DNA of 64,000 nt from Pachyseris speciosa (Eukaryota > Cnidaria > Anthozoa > Scleractinia > Pachyseridae), in the NCBI GenBank assembly GCA_016490735.1, contig JAEMWC010000212.1, positions 827,501 through 891,500 of the forward strand. The letters are read 5' to 3'. The position numbers and the translations under genes are program-made. Of this stretch, positions 30,435 to 44,654 are shown one piece after another (within the stretch, counting starts at the first letter, position 1; every line of letters starts with the position of its first letter). The notes beneath the pieces were generated by a model. That model was not told where the DNA came from and did no database searches. It saw only the letters and a program-made list of their open reading frames with translations.

Positions 30435-32755
30435 GTTCAGATTTCATCTCTTATCGAAAGGAACTGCTCCGTCAGTATGAATTGGTTTGAATAGCACTTT
30501 CTCAGCCCAAGCTAACTTACGAAATTTTCTTTTAATACCTGTCTCAAGTGTGTTAAGGCTTGACGTAGCTCTTAAATTAGCATATTTTTGTTTTAAGGGA
30601 AAGGATTTATTCAACCGTTATGAAACTTGGCGAGCAATTTAGTATCCACATGGTTGCCCATTTGACATGCTCTTTAATCTTAAATTTTGGTCACGTGACC
30701 TTTTCAAGGTTAAAAATGATATTTAGTAGAAAACGGGTAATGGAAAGCAATTTTAATCATGTCGACGTCGTAATGGCAAAGGGAAATTTAATAAAATAGG
30801 TCCTATGACATACTAAATCTCACAATAAATATGACCTATACCACATTAAAAGGCGAAATTACATTGAAATGGTCATTCTATACATTTTAAAGCAGAAAGA
30901 TTTTAGGATTTCTAAGTAGAAACGTTCCCCTTTTCCAAGAACAAGCATCGTGACGTCATTAATATAATCAAAATATACCACGCGACACTAAGGACAACTT
31001 TCATGTTTTCAAACAAGTGAAATATTTTTTTAAATTCAAAATTTATGATGAGAATAAGTCATTTTATATGCAGAAAATAGAAGCACTTTGAAATCTTTGC
31101 GGGTGGGTTAAATAAAACCAAAAGCAAGAATGACGTGGATAAGATAACTTGAAGAAAAATTTGAAACACAAGTATATTGCGACGCAAAAACTAAAAATAT
31201 GGACAGTGCAGACATTTCCCAATTTAAACAATTTGCCTCAATGAGAGAATGGCAGTCGTGTAAGTAACTGTAAAATTGCCATTTTTCAAATTCTACCCTT
31301 TTCCGAAGGGAACGCATTCCAGAATAGATACCAGTTGGTGGGCTATAACAGTTCCGTTTCCGATCAAAAGGCAGTAATTTGGTGACTAAATAGGGAATCA
31401 GGGCTCGCTTTTAAAAGTGACTGATTTCGCAAATGGCCTCGTTGGTAGAACAAATTTAATATATCGACTAAATAAAAAGGGTTATAAAGATTTCAGTCAT
31501 ATGACTTATAAGAAATTTACATTCCTGTTCCGCTCTCATATTATCCGTTAGTCTTCTAATGAACATGTTTATTTGAGGGAGAAGAGGTTATGGTCTGATA
31601 ACAGCCCACCACAAAGAAAAAGATATACTTCAGAGTGAACAAATAGCGGTTGCATGCACAACTAAAACTTGCGTATGCAATCTTTGATTTCCATGTTGTT
31701 GTAGTTTTAAAAGTAATAGGAAAGGAAATAAGTTAGCCAAGACCTTCAATTGTAACGTTCCAGTTTAAAAATAACCCCAGTTAGTTGTTAGCTGCTATAT
31801 AGCTATAAGCTTGGACTTATTGTGTTGGAAAATTTCCCGCTCCCTCGTCGCTCAATGTTGGAAATCTATGGGATAAATAAACATTTAAAGAGGCCACGTT
31901 GAACGGGAGTGCTGGGGAAATCTTCCATACACAAGTGGCCTAGGCTATACCTTAATTACAAAGTAACACGGAAAAGGAATCAAGTTTTGTGATTGGTGAA
32001 ACAATAACACACATTTTAAAGCGTGTTTGTTGATGTTATAATGACAACCCGATTGACATATCCTTCACTGTCAGGATTCTCTCAAACTTGAAACTCACAT
32101 TTCTATAGAAGTTCATTAACTAATGCGTTTGGTACGGGAAATACGTTTCACTCCAAAAAAAATGGGGTATTATCCTCCCAAAACATTTTTCCTTAGATAA
32201 ATCTTTCTACTTGATCAAAAAGCATTGCACCTCTTTGTGCCGTTTTAAAACAAATCTCGAATTCGTTATGGACGCCAAAAGTTACCAAATCTAGCCATCA
32301 TCTGTCCCACGACCGAGTTAGTAACGGCCATGGGTCTATTCCTGATTTGACGTCACAAACTGAATTGAATCGCGGCAACTCTTTGTAAACATACATGCAA
32401 ATCAGTTTGTAACGTCAAATTATTTCCTTAATATTTACAGCCTCCAAAAAGTCCAGATTTGTTTTAAAAAGACGCAATGCGTTTCGAACAGGTGCAAAAA
32501 TTTATTTAAATGGGAATTAGTCTTCTAAAAGAGCTGTCCCCAAACGCCGTGTAGACAATACTATACCTTGAAAGTTCGGACTAAAACACTCAGTGAATTA
32601 CAAGAATTTAAACTCAAGTAACAACTGAAAATGAATAAAAGTGCGAACTGTCGCGAGGACTGTAAGAGTGCAAAAGTAGGGACTGTAACAGCTAATAGTG
32701 CAGAATATAACAGTGCTAACATTAGGGACTCTAAAGGTTTATATTACAGAATGTA
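30435..32755 (+). repeat. Segmental duplication, copy B (leads into array)
   Basis: 30,435-30,530 matches 18,856-18,945, and 31,107-31,870 plus 32,580-32,755 match 19,601-20,535. About 570 bp (30,531-31,106) and about 710 bp (31,871-32,580) are present here but not in copy A. Copy A instead carries a LINE at the first of these positions. Both copies run into the same degenerate array start, so duplication involved the array edge. Confidence 0.8.
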
Positions 32756-33264
32756 AGAGTGCTTAAAGTGGGGACTGTAAGAGTGTTTACTGTGCGGACT
32801 GTAGGAGCGCTTACAGTGCGGACTGTAAGAGTGCTTACAGTCAGGACTGCAGAATTGCTTACAGAGCGGACTATCAGAGTGGTTACAGTAAGGACTGTAG
32901 GAGTGCTTCCAGTCAGGACTGTAAGAGTGCTTAAAGTGCGCACTGTAAGAGTGCTTACAGAAAGGACTGCAAGAGTGCTTACGGTGCCGACTGTAAGAGT
33001 GCTTACGGTGCGGACTGTAAGAATGCTTACAGTGCGGACTGTAAGAGTGCCTACAGGGCGGACTGTAAGAATGCTTACAGTGGGGACTGTAAGAGTGCTT
33101 ACGGTGCGGACTGTAAGAATGCTTACAGTCAGGACTACAAGAGTGCTTACAGTCAGGACTGTAAGAGTGCTTACCGTGCGGACTGTAAGAATGCTTACAG
33201 TCAGGACTGTAAGAGTGCTTACGGTGCGGACTGTAAGAGTACTTACAGTGCGGACTGTAAGAAT

Positions 33265-33648
33265 GCTTACAGTGAGGACTGTAAGAGTGCTTATAGTCAG
33301 GACTATAAGAGTGATTACAGTCAGGACTGTAAGAGTGCTTACAGTGGGGACTGTAAGAGTGCTTACAGTGAGGACTGTAAGAGTGCTTATAGTCAGGACT
33401 ATAAGAGTGATTACAGTCAGGACTGTAAGAGTGCTTACAGTGGGGACTGTAAGAATGCTTACAGTGAGGACTGTAAGAGTGCTTATAGTCAGGACTATAA
33501 GAGTGATTACAGTCAGGACTGTAAGAGTGCTTACAGTGGGGACTGTAAGAATGCTTACAGTGAGGACTGTAAGAGTGCTTATAGTCAGGACTATAAGAGT
33601 GATTACAGTCAGGACTGTAAGAGTGCTTACAGTGGGGACTGTAAGAGT
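33265..33648 (+). repeat. 96-bp higher-order repeat, four tandem copies
   Basis: Starts at 33,265, 33,361, 33,457 and 33,553. Each is four 24-bp units in fixed order, the second having CTTATAGT before and ACTATAAG after its CAGG spacer, the third GATTACAGT. The same block recurs at 39,287, 39,383 and 39,479. Confidence 0.85.
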
Positions 33649-33729
33649 GCTTACAGTGGGGACTGTAAGAGTGATTACAGTCAGGACTGTAAGAGTGCTT
33701 ACAGTGGGGACTGTAAGAGAGCTTACAGT

Positions 33730-36700
33730 GGGGACTGTAAGAGTGCTTACAGTGGGGACTGTAAGAGTGCTTACAGTAAGAACTGTAAGACTGCTTACAG
33801 TGGGGACTGTAAGAGTGCTTACAGTAAGGACTGTAAGAGTGCTTACAGTGAGGACTGTAAGTGTGCTTACAGTCAGGACTGTAAGAGTGCTTACAGTGGG
33901 GACTGTAAGAGTGCTTACAGTAAAGACTGTAACAGTGCTTACAGTGACGACTGTAAGTGTGCTTACAGTGGGGACTGTAAGAGTGCTTACAGTAAGGACT
34001 GTAAGAGTGCTTACAGTGGGGACTGTAAGAGTGCTTACAGTCAGGACTGTAAGAGTGCTTACTGTGGGGACTGTAAGAGTGCTTACAGTAAGGACTGTAA
34101 GAATGCTTACAGTGAGGACCGTAAGTGTGCTTACAGTGGGGACTGTAAGAGTGCTTACAGTAAGGACTGTAAGAGTGCTTAAAGTCAGGACTGTAAGAGT
34201 GCTTACAGTGCGGACTGTAAGAGTGCTTACAGTGGGGACTGTAAGAGTGCTTACAGTGCGGACTGTAAGAGTGCTTACAGTGGGGACTGGAAGAGTGCTT
34301 ACAGTAAGGACTGTAAGAGTGCTTACAGTGGGGACTTTAAGAGTGCTTACAGTGGGGACTGTAAGAGTGCTTACAGTAAGGACTGTAAGAGTGCTTACAG
34401 TAAGGACTGTAAGAGTGCTTACAGTGGGGACTGTAAGAGTGCTTACAGTCAGGACTGTAAGAATGCTTACAGTAGGGACTGTAAGAGTGCTTACAGTGGG
34501 GACTGTAAGAGTGCTAAGAGTGCGGACTGTAAGAGTGATTACAGTCAGGACTATAAGAGTGATTACAGTGGGGACTGTAAGAGTGCTTACAGTGCGGACT
34601 GTACCAGTGCTTACAGTGCGGACTGTAAGAGTGATTACAGTGCGGACTGTAAGAGTGATTACAGTCAGGACTATAAGAGTGATTACAGTGGGGACTGTAA
34701 GAGTGCTTAGAGTCAGGACTGTAAGAGTGCTTACAGTGAGGACTGTAAGAGTGCTTACAGTGCGGACTGTAAGAGTGCTTACAGTGCGGACTATAAGAGT
34801 GCTTACAGTGCGGACTGTAAGAGTGCTTACAGTGCGGACTGTCAGAGTGCTTACAGTGGGGACTGTAAGAGTGCTTACAGTGCGGACTGTAAGAGTGCTT
34901 ACAGTGCAGACTGTAAGAGTGCTTACAGTGCGGACTGTAAGAGTGCTTACAGTGCGATCTGTAAGAGTGCTTACAGTGGGGACTGTAAGAATGCTTACAG
35001 TCAGGACTGTAAGAGTGCTTACAGTGCGGACTGTAAGAGTGATTACAGTCAGGACTATAAGAGTGATTACAGTGGGGACTGTAAGAGTGATTACAGTGGG
35101 GACTGTAAGAGTGCTTAAAGTGGGGACTGTAAGAGTGCTTACAGTGCGGACTGTAAGAGTGCTTACAGTGCGGACTGTAAGAGTGCTTACCGTCAGGACT
35201 GTAAGAGTGCTTACAGTGGGGACTGTAAGAGTGCTTACAGTGCGGACTGTAAGAGTGCTTACAGTGAGGACTGTAAGAGTGCTTACAGTGCGGACTGTAA
35301 GAGTGCTTACAGTGCGGACTATAAGAGTGCTTACAGTGCGGACTGTAAGAGTGCTTACAGTGCGGACTGTAAGAGTGCTTACAGTGGGGACTGTAAGAGT
35401 GCTTACAGTGCGGACTGTAAGAGTGCTTACAGTGCAGACTGTAAGAGTGCTTACAGTGCGGACTGTAAGAGTGCTTACAGTGCGGACTGTAAGAGTGCTT
35501 ACAGTGGGGACTGTAAGAATGCTTACAGTCAGGACTGTAAGAGTGCTTAAAGTGCGGACTGTAAGAGTGATTACAGTCAGGACTATAAGAGTGATTACAG
35601 TGGGGACTGTAAGAGTGATTACAGTGGGGACTGTAAGAGTGCTTAAAGTGGGGACTGTAAGAGTGCTTACAGTGCGGACTGTAAGAGTGCTTACAGTGCG
35701 GACTGTAAGAGTGCTTACAGTGCGGACTGTAAGAGTGCTTACAGTGCGGACTGTAAGAGTGCTTACAGTCAGGACTGTAAGAGTGCTTACAGTGGGGACT
35801 GTAAGAGTGCTTACAGTGCGGACTGTAAGAGTTCCTACAGTGCGGACTGTAAGAGTGCTTACAGTGCGGACTGTAAGACTGCTTACAAGGCGGACTGTAA
35901 GAGTGCTTACAGTGGGGACTGTAAAAATGCTTACAGTGGGGACTGTAAGAGTGCTTACAGTGCGGACTGTAGGAGTGATTACAGTCAGGACTGTAAGAGT
36001 TCTTACAGTGGGGACTGTAAGAGTGCTTACCGTGCGGACTGTAAGAGTGCTTACAGTGCGGACTGAAAGAGTGCTTACAGTGCGGACTGTAAGAGTGCTT
36101 ACAGTGCGGACTGTAAGAGTGCTTACCGTGGGGACTGTAAGAATGCTTACAGTCAGGACTGTAAGAGTGCTTACAGTGCGGACTGTAAGAGTTATTACGG
36201 TCAGGACTATAAGAGTGATTACAGTGGGGACTGTAAGAGTGATTACAGTCAGGACTGTAAGAGTTCTTACAGTGGGGACTGTAAGAGTGCTTACAGTGCA
36301 GACTGTAAGAGTGGTTACAGTGGGGACTGTAAGAGTGCTTACAGTGAGGACTGTAAGAGTGCATACAGTGGGGACTGTAAGAGTGCTTACAGCTGGGACT
36401 GTAAGAGTGCTTACAGTGGGGACTGTAAGAGTGCTTACAGTGCGGACTGTAAGAGTGCTTACAGTGGGGACAGTAAGAGTGCTTAAAGTAAGGACTGTAA
36501 GAGTGGTTACAGTGGGGACTGTAAGAGTGCTTACAGTCAGGACTGTAAGAATGCTTACAGTGGGGACTGTAAGAGTGCTTACAGTGGGGACTGTAAGAGT
36601 GCTTACAGTAAGGACTGTAAGACTGCTTACAGTGGGGACTGTAAGAGTGCTTACAGTAAGGACTGTAAGAGTGCTTACAGTGAGGACTGTAAGTGTGCTT

Positions 36701-39390
36701 ACAGTCAGGACTATAAGAGTGCTTACAGTGGGGACTGTAAGAGTGCTTACAGTAAAGACTGTAACAGTGCTTACAGTGACGACTGTAAGTGTGCTTACAG
36801 TGGGGACTGTAAGAGTGCTTACAGTAAGGACTGTAAGAGTGCTTACAGTGGGGACTGTAAGAGTGCTTACAGTCAGGACTGTAAGAGTGCTTACTGTGGG
36901 GACTGTAAGAGTGCTTACAGTAAGGACTGTAAGAATGCTTACAGTGAGGACTGTAAGTGTGCTTACAGTGGAGACTGTAAGAGTGCTTACAGTAAGGACT
37001 GTAAGAGTGCTTAAAGTCAGGACTGTAAGAGTGCTTACAGTGCGGACTGTAAGAGTGCTTACAGTGGGGACTGTAAGAGTGCTTACAGTGCGGACTGTAA
37101 GAGTGCTTACAGTGGGGACTGGAAGAGTGCTTACAGTAAGGACTGTAAGAGTGCTTACAGTGGGGACTTTAAGAGTGCTTACAGTGGGGACTGGAAGAGT
37201 GCTTACAGTAAGGACTGTAAGAGTGCTTACAGTAAGGACTGTAAGAGTGCTTACAGTGGGGACTGTAAGAGTGCTTACAGTCAGGACTGTAAGAATGCTT
37301 ACAGTAGGGACTGTAAGAGTGCTTACAGTGGGGACTGTAAGAGTGCTAAGAGTGCGGACTGTAAGAGTGATTACAGTCAGGACTATAAGAGTGATTACAG
37401 TGGGGACTGTAAGAGTGCTTACAGTGCGGACTGTAACAGTGCTTACAGTGCGGACTGTAAGAGTGATTACAGTGCGGACTGTAAGAGTGATTACAGTCAG
37501 GACTATAAGAGTGATTACAGTGGGGACTGTAAGAGTGCTTACAGTCAGGACTGTAAGAGTGCTTACAGTGAGGACTGTAAGAGTGCTTACAGTGCGGACT
37601 GTAAGAGTGCTTACAGTGCGGACTATAAGAGTGCTTACAGTGCGGACTGTAAGAGTGCTTACAGTGCGGACTGTAAGAGTGCTTACAGTGGGGACTGTAA
37701 GAGTGCTTACAGTGCGGACTGTAAGAGTGCTTACAGTGCAGACTGTAAGAGTGCTTACAGTGCGGACTGTAAGAGTGCTTACAGTGCGATCTGTAAGAGT
37801 GCTTACAGTGGGGACTGTAAGAATGCTTACAGTCAGGACTGTAAGAGTCCTTACAGTGCGGACTGTAAGAGTGATTACAGTCAGGACTATAAGAGTGATT
37901 ACAGTGGGGACTGTAAGAGTGATTACAGTGGGGACTGTAACAGTGCTTAAAGTGGGGACTGTAAGAGTGTTTACAGTGCGGACTGTAAGAGTGCTTACAG
38001 TGCGGACTGTAAGAGTGCTTACAGTGCGGACTGTAAGAGTGCTTACCGTCAGGACTGTAAGAGTGCTTACAGTGGGGACTGTAAGAGTGCTTACAGTGCG
38101 GACTGTAAGAGTGCTTACAGTGAGGACTGGAAGAGTGCTTACAGTGCGGACTGTAAGAGTGCTTACAGTGCGGACTATAAGAGTGCTTACAGTGCGGACT
38201 GTAAGAGTGCTTACAGTGCGGACTGTAAGAGTGCTTACAGTGGGGACTGTAAGAGTGCTTACAGTGCGGACTGTAAGAGTGCTTACAGTGCAGACTGTAA
38301 GAGTGCTTACAGTGCGGACTGTAAGAGTGCTTACAGTACGGACTGTAAGAGTGCTTACAGTGGGGACTGTAAGAATGCTTACAGTCAGGACTGTAAGAGT
38401 GCTTAAAGTGCGGACTGTAAGAGTGATTACAGTCAGGACTATAAGAGTGATTACAGTGGGGACTGTAAGAGTGATTACAGTGGGGACTGTAAGAGTGCTT
38501 AAAGTGGGACTGTAAGAGTGCTTACAGTGCGGACTGTAAGAGTGCTTACAGTGCGGACTGTAAGAGTGCTTACAGTGCGGACTGTAAGAGTGCTTACAGT
38601 GCGGACTGTAAGAGTGCTTACAGTCAGGACTGTAAGAGTGCTTACAGTGGGGACTGTAAGAGTGCTTACAGTGCGGACTGTAAGAGTGCTACAGTGCGGA
38701 CTGTAAGAGTGCTTACAGTGCGGACTGTAAGACTGCTTACAGTGCGGACTGTAAGAGTGCTTACAGTGGGGACTGTAAAAATGCTTACAGTGGGGACTGT
38801 AAGAGTGCTTACAGTGCGGACTGTAGGAGTGATTACAGTCAGGACTGTAAGAGTTCTTACAGTGGGGACTGTAAGAGTGCTTACAGTGCGGACTGTAAGA
38901 GTGCTTACAGTGCGGACTGTAAGAGTGCTTACAGTGCGGACTGTAAGAGTGCTTACAGTGCGGACTGTAAGAGTGCTTACAGTGCGGACTGTAAGAGTGC
39001 TTACAGTGGGGACTGTAAGAATGCTTACAGTCAGGACTGTAAGAGTGCTTACAGTAAGGACTGTAAGAGTGATTACGGTCAGGACTATAAGAGTGATTAC
39101 AGTGGGGACTGTAAGAGTGATTATCGTCGGGACTGTAAGAGTTCTTACAGTGGGGACTGTAAGAGTGCTTACAGTGCAGACTGTAAGAGTGGTTACAGTG
39201 GGGACTGTAAGAGTGCTTATAGTCAGGACTATAAGAGTGATTACAGTCAGGACTGTAAGAGTGCTTACAGTGGGGACTGTAAGAGTGCTTACAGTGAGGA
39301 CTGTAAGAGTGCTTATAGTCAGGACTATAAGAGTGATTACAGTCAGGACTGTAAGAGCGCTTACAGTGGGGACTGTAAGAATGCTTACAG
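33730..39390 (+). repeat. 2,832-bp tandem duplication inside the array
   Basis: Rare variants recur at a constant distance: ACAGTGACGACTG at 33,941 and 36,773, GTGCTAAGAGTGCGG at 34,511 and 37,343, and GTGCGATCTGTAAG at 34,952 and 37,784. Each pair is 2,832 bp apart (118 units). Partial third copies carry the same variants near 40,584, 41,129 and 41,546. Outer limits are approximate. Confidence 0.8.
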
Positions 39391-42300
39391 TGAGGACTGT
39401 AAGAGTGCTTATAGTCAGGACTATAAGAGTGATTACAGTCAGGACTGTAAGAGTGCTTACAGTGGGGACTGTAAGAATGCTTACAGTGAGGACTGTAAGA
39501 GTGCTTATAGTCAGGACTATAAGAGTGATTACAGTCAGGACTGTAAGAGTGCTTACAGTGGGGACTGTAAGAGTGCTTACAGTGGGGACTGTAAGAGTGA
39601 TTACAGTCAGGACTGTAAGAGTGCTTACAGTGGGGACTGTAAGAGTGCTTACAGTGGGGACTGTAAGAGTGCTTACAGTGGGGACTGTAAGAGTGCTTAC
39701 AGTAAGGACTATAAGACTGCTTACAGTGGGGACTGTAAGAGTGCTTACAGTAAGGACTGTAAGAGTGCTTATAGTGAGGACTGTAAGTGTGCTTACAGTC
39801 AGGACTGTAAGAGTGCTTACAGTGAGGACTGTAAGAGTGCTTACAGTCAGGACTGTAAGAGTGATTACAGTCAGGACGGTAAGAGTGCTTACAGTGGGGA
39901 CTGTAAGAGTGCTTACAGTGAGGACTGTAAGAGTGCTTATAGTCAGGACTGTAAGACTGATTACAGTCAGGACGGTAAGAGTGCTTACAGTGGGGACTGT
40001 AAGAGTGCTTACAGTGAGGACTGTAAGAGTGCTTATAGTCAGGACTGTAAGAGTGATTACAGTCAGGACTGTGAGAGTGCTTACAGTGGGGACTGTAAGA
40101 ATGCTTACAGTGAGGACTGTAAGAGTGCTTATAGTCAGGACTATAAGAGTGATTACAGTCAGGACTGTAAGAGTGCTTACAGTGGGGACTGTAAGAATGC
40201 TTACAGTGAGGACTGTAAGAGTGCTTACAGTCAGGACTGTAAGAGTGATTACAGTCAGGACTGTAAGAGTGCTTACAGTGGGGACTGTAAGAGTGCTTAA
40301 AGTGGGGACTGTAAGAGTGATTACAGTCAGGACTGTAAGAGTGCTTACAGTGGGGACTGTAAGAGTGCTTACAGTGGGGACTGTAAGAGTGCTTACAGTG
40401 GGGACTGTAAGAGTGCTTAAGTTAGGACTTTAAGACTGCTTACAGTGGGGACTGTAAGAGTGCTTACAGTAAGGACTGTAAGAGTGCTTACAGTAAGGAC
40501 TGTAAGTGTGCTTACAGTCAGGACTGTAAGAGTGCTTACAGTGGGACTGTAAGAGTGCTTACAGTAAAGACTGTAAGAGTGCTTACAGTGACGACTGTAA
40601 GAGTGCTTACAGTGGGGACTGTAAGAGTGCTTACAGTAAGGACGGTAAGAGTGCTTACAGTGGGACTGTAAGAGTGCTTACAGTCAGGACTGTAAGAGTG
40701 CTTACAGTGGGGACTGTAAGAGTGCTTACAGTAAGGACTGTAAGAGTGCTTACAGTGAGGACTGTAAGTGTGCTTACAGTGGGGACTGTAAGAGTGCTTA
40801 CAGTAAGGACTGTAAGAGTGCTTAAAGTCAGGACTGTAAGAGTGCTTACAGTGCGGACTGTAAGAGTGCTTAGAGTGGGGACTGTAAGAGTGCTTACAGT
40901 ACGGACTGTAAGAGTGCTTACAGTGGGGACTGGAAGAGTGCTTACAGTAAGGACTGTAAGAGTGCTTACAGTGGGGACTATAAGAGTGCTTACAGTGGGA
41001 CTGTAAGAGTGCTTACAGTAAGGACTGTAAGAGTGCTTACAGTGGGGACTGTAAGAGTGCTTACAGTCAGGACTGTAAGAATGCTTACAGTAGGGACTGT
41101 AAGAGTGCTTACAGTGGGGACTGTAAGAGTGCTAAGAGTGCGGACTGTAAGAGTGCTTACAGTCAGGACTATAAGAGTGATTACAGTGGGGACTGTAAGA
41201 GTGCTTACAGTGCGGACTGTAAGAGTGCTTACAGTGCGGACTGTAAGAGTGATTACAGTGCGGACTGTAAGAGTGATTACAGTCAGGACTATAAGAGTGA
41301 TTACAGTGGGGACTGTAAGAGTGCTTACAGTCAGGACTGTAAGAGTGCTTACAGTGAGGACTGTAAGAGTGCTTACAGTGCGGACTATAAGAGTGCTTAC
41401 AGTGCGGACTGTAAGAGTGCTTACAGTGCGGACTGTAAGAGTGCTTACAGTGGGACTGTAAGAGTGCTTACAGTGCGGACTGTAAGAGTGCTTACAGTGC
41501 AGACTGTAAGAGTGCTTACAGTGCGGACTGTAAGAGTGCTTACAGTGCGATCTGTAAGAGTGCTTACAGTGGGGACTGTAAGAATGCTTACAGTCAGGAC
41601 TGTAAGAGTGCTTACAGTGCGGACTGTAAGAGTGATTACAGTCAGGACTATAAGAGTGATTACAGTGGGGACTGTAAGAGTGCTTACAGTGCGGACTGTA
41701 ACAGTGCTTACAGTGCGGACAGTAAGAGTGATTACAGTGCGGACTGTAAGAGTGATTACAGTCAGGACTATAAGAGTGATTACAGTGGGGACTGTAAGAG
41801 TGCTTACAGTCAGGACTGTAAGAGTGCTTACAGTGAGGACTGTAAGGGTGCTTACAGTGCGGACTGTAAGAGTGCTTACAGTGCGGACTATAAGAGTGCT
41901 TACAGTGCGGACTGTAAGAGTGCTTACAGTGCGGACTGTAAGAGTTCTTACAGTGGGACTGTAAGAGTGCTTACAGTGCGGACTGTAAGAGTGCTTACAG
42001 TGCAGACTGTAAGAGTGCTTACAGTGCGGACTGTAAGAGTGCTTACAGTGCGATCTGTAAGAGTGCTTACAGTGGGGACTGTAAGAATGCTTACAGTCAG
42101 GACTGTAAGAGTGCTTACAGTGCGGACTGTAAGAGTGATTACAGTCAGACTAAAGTGATTACAGTGGGACTGTAAGAGTGCTTAGAGTGGGACTGTAAGA
42201 GTGCTTAAGTGGGGACTGTAAGAGTGCTTACAGTGCGGACTGTAAGAGTGCTTACAGTGCGGACTGGAAGAGTGCTTACAGTGCGACTGTAAGAGTGCTT

Positions 42301-44654
42301 ACGTCAGACTGTAAGAGTGCTTACAGTGGGACTGTAAGAGTGCTTACAGTGCGGACAGTAAGAGTGCTTACAGTGAGGACTGTAAGAGTGCTTACAGTGC
42401 GGACTGTAAGAGTGCTTACAGTGCGGACTATAAGAGTGCTTACAGTGCGGACTGTAAGAGTGCTTACAGTGCGGACTGTAAGAGTGCTTACAGGGGGACT
42501 GTAAGAGTGCTTACAGTGCGGACTGTAAGAGTGCTTACAGTGCAGACTGTAAGAGTGCTTACAGTGCGGACTGTAAGAGTGCTTACAGTGCGGACTGTAA
42601 GAGTGCTTACAGTGGGACTGTAAGAATGCTTACAGTCAGGACTGTAAGAGTGCTTAAAGTGCGGACTGTAAGAGTGATTACAGTCAGGACTATAAGAGTG
42701 ATTACAGTGGGGACTGTAAGAGTGATTACAGTGGGAACTGTAAGAGTGCTTACAGTGGGGACTGTAAGAGTGCTTACAGTGCGGACTGTAAGAGTGCTTA
42801 CAGTGCGGACTGTAAGAGTGCTTACAGTGCGGACTGTAAGAGTGCTTACAGTGCGGACTGTAAGAGTGCTTACAGTCAGGACTGTAAGAGTGCTTACAGT
42901 GGGGACTGTAAGAGTGCTTACAGTGCGGACTGTAAGAGTTGCTACAGTGCGGACTGTAAGAGTGCTTACAGTGCGGACTGTAAGACTGCTTACAAGGCGG
43001 ACTGTAAGAGTGCTTACAGTGGGACTGTAAAAATGCTTACAGTGGGACTGTAAGAGTGCTTACAGTGCGGACTGTAGAGTGCTTACAGTCAGGACTGTAA
43101 GAGTGCTTACAGTGGGGACTGTAAGAGTGCTTACAGTGCGGACTGTAAGAGTGCTTACAGTGCGGACTGTAAGAGTGCTTACAGTGCGGACTGTAAGAGT
43201 GCTTACAGTGCGGACTGTAAGAGTGCTTACAGTGGGGACTGTAAGAATGCTTACAGTCAGGACTGTAAGAGTGCTTACAGTGCGGACTTAAGAGTGCTTA
43301 CGGCAGGACTATAAGAGTGATTACAGTGGGGACTGTAAGAGTGATTACAGTCGGGACTGTAAGAGTGCTTACAGTGGGGACTGTAAGAGTGCTTACAGTG
43401 CAGACTGTAAGAGTGGTTACAGTGGGGACTGTAAGAGTGCTTACAGTGAGGACTGTAAGAGTGCTTACAGTGGGGACTGTAAGAGTGCTTACAGCTGGAC
43501 TGTAAGAGTGCTTACAGTGGGGACTGTAAGAGTGCTTACAGTGCGGACTGTAAGAGTGCTTACAGTGGGGACTGTAAGAGTGCTTAAAGTAAGGACTGTA
43601 AGAGTGCTTACAGTGGGACTGTAAGAGTGCTTACAGTCAGGACTGTAAGAATGCTTACAGTGGGGACTGTAAGAGTGCTTACAGTGGGGACTGTAAGAGT
43701 GCTTACAGTAAGGACTGTAAGACTGCTTACAGTGGGGACTGTAAGAGTGCTTACAGTAAGGACTGTAAGAGTGCTTACAGTGAGGACTGTAAGAGTGCTT
43801 ACAGTCAGGACTGTAAGAGTGCTTACAGTGGGGACTGTAAGAGTGCTTACAGTGCGGACTGTAAGAGTGCTTACAGTGCGGACTGTAAGAGTGCTTACAG
43901 TGGGGACTGTAAGAGTGCTTACAGTAAGGACTGTAAGAGTGCTTACAGTGGGGACTGTAAGAGTGCTTACAGTCAGGACTGTAAGAGTGCTTACAGTGGG
44001 GACTGTAAGAGTGCTTACAGTGGGACTGTAAGAATGCTTACAGTGAGGACTGTAAGAGTGCTTACAGTGGGGACTGTAAGAGTGCTTACAGTAAGGACTG
44101 TAAGAGTGCTTACAGTCAGGGACTGTAAGAGTGCTTACAGTGCGGACTGTAAGAGTGCTTACAGTGGGGACTGTAAGAGTGCTTACAGTGCGGACTGTAA
44201 GAGTGCTTACAGTGGGACTGTAAGAGTGCTTACAGTGCGGACTGTAAGAGTGCTTACAGTGGGACTTTAGAGTGCTTACAGTGGGGACTGTAAGAGTGCT
44301 TACAGTGCGGACTGTAAGAGTGCTTACAGTGCGGACTGTAAGAGTGCTTACAGTGGGGACTGTAAGAGTGCTTACAGTCAGGACTGTAAGAGTGCTTACA
44401 GTGGGACTGTAAGAGTGCTTACAGTGGGACTGTAAGAGTGCTTAAGAGTGCGGACTGTAAGAGTGCTTACAGTGCAGGACTGTAAGAGTGCTTACAGTGG
44501 GACTGTAAGAGTGCTTACAGTGCGGACTGTAAGAGTGCTTACAGTGCGGACTGTAAGAGTGATTACAGTGCGGACTGTAAGAGTGCTTACAGTCAGGACT
44601 GTAAGAGTGCTTACAGTGGGACTGTAAGAGTGCTTACAGTCAGGACTGTAAGAG

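Noticed and set aside
32759..38515. A 1,918-codon + strand reading frame
   Set aside because: It is an open frame through the 24-bp array. The antisense strand is equally open (616 codons at 34,514-36,364), there are no unique ends, and neighbouring array parts are frameshifted.
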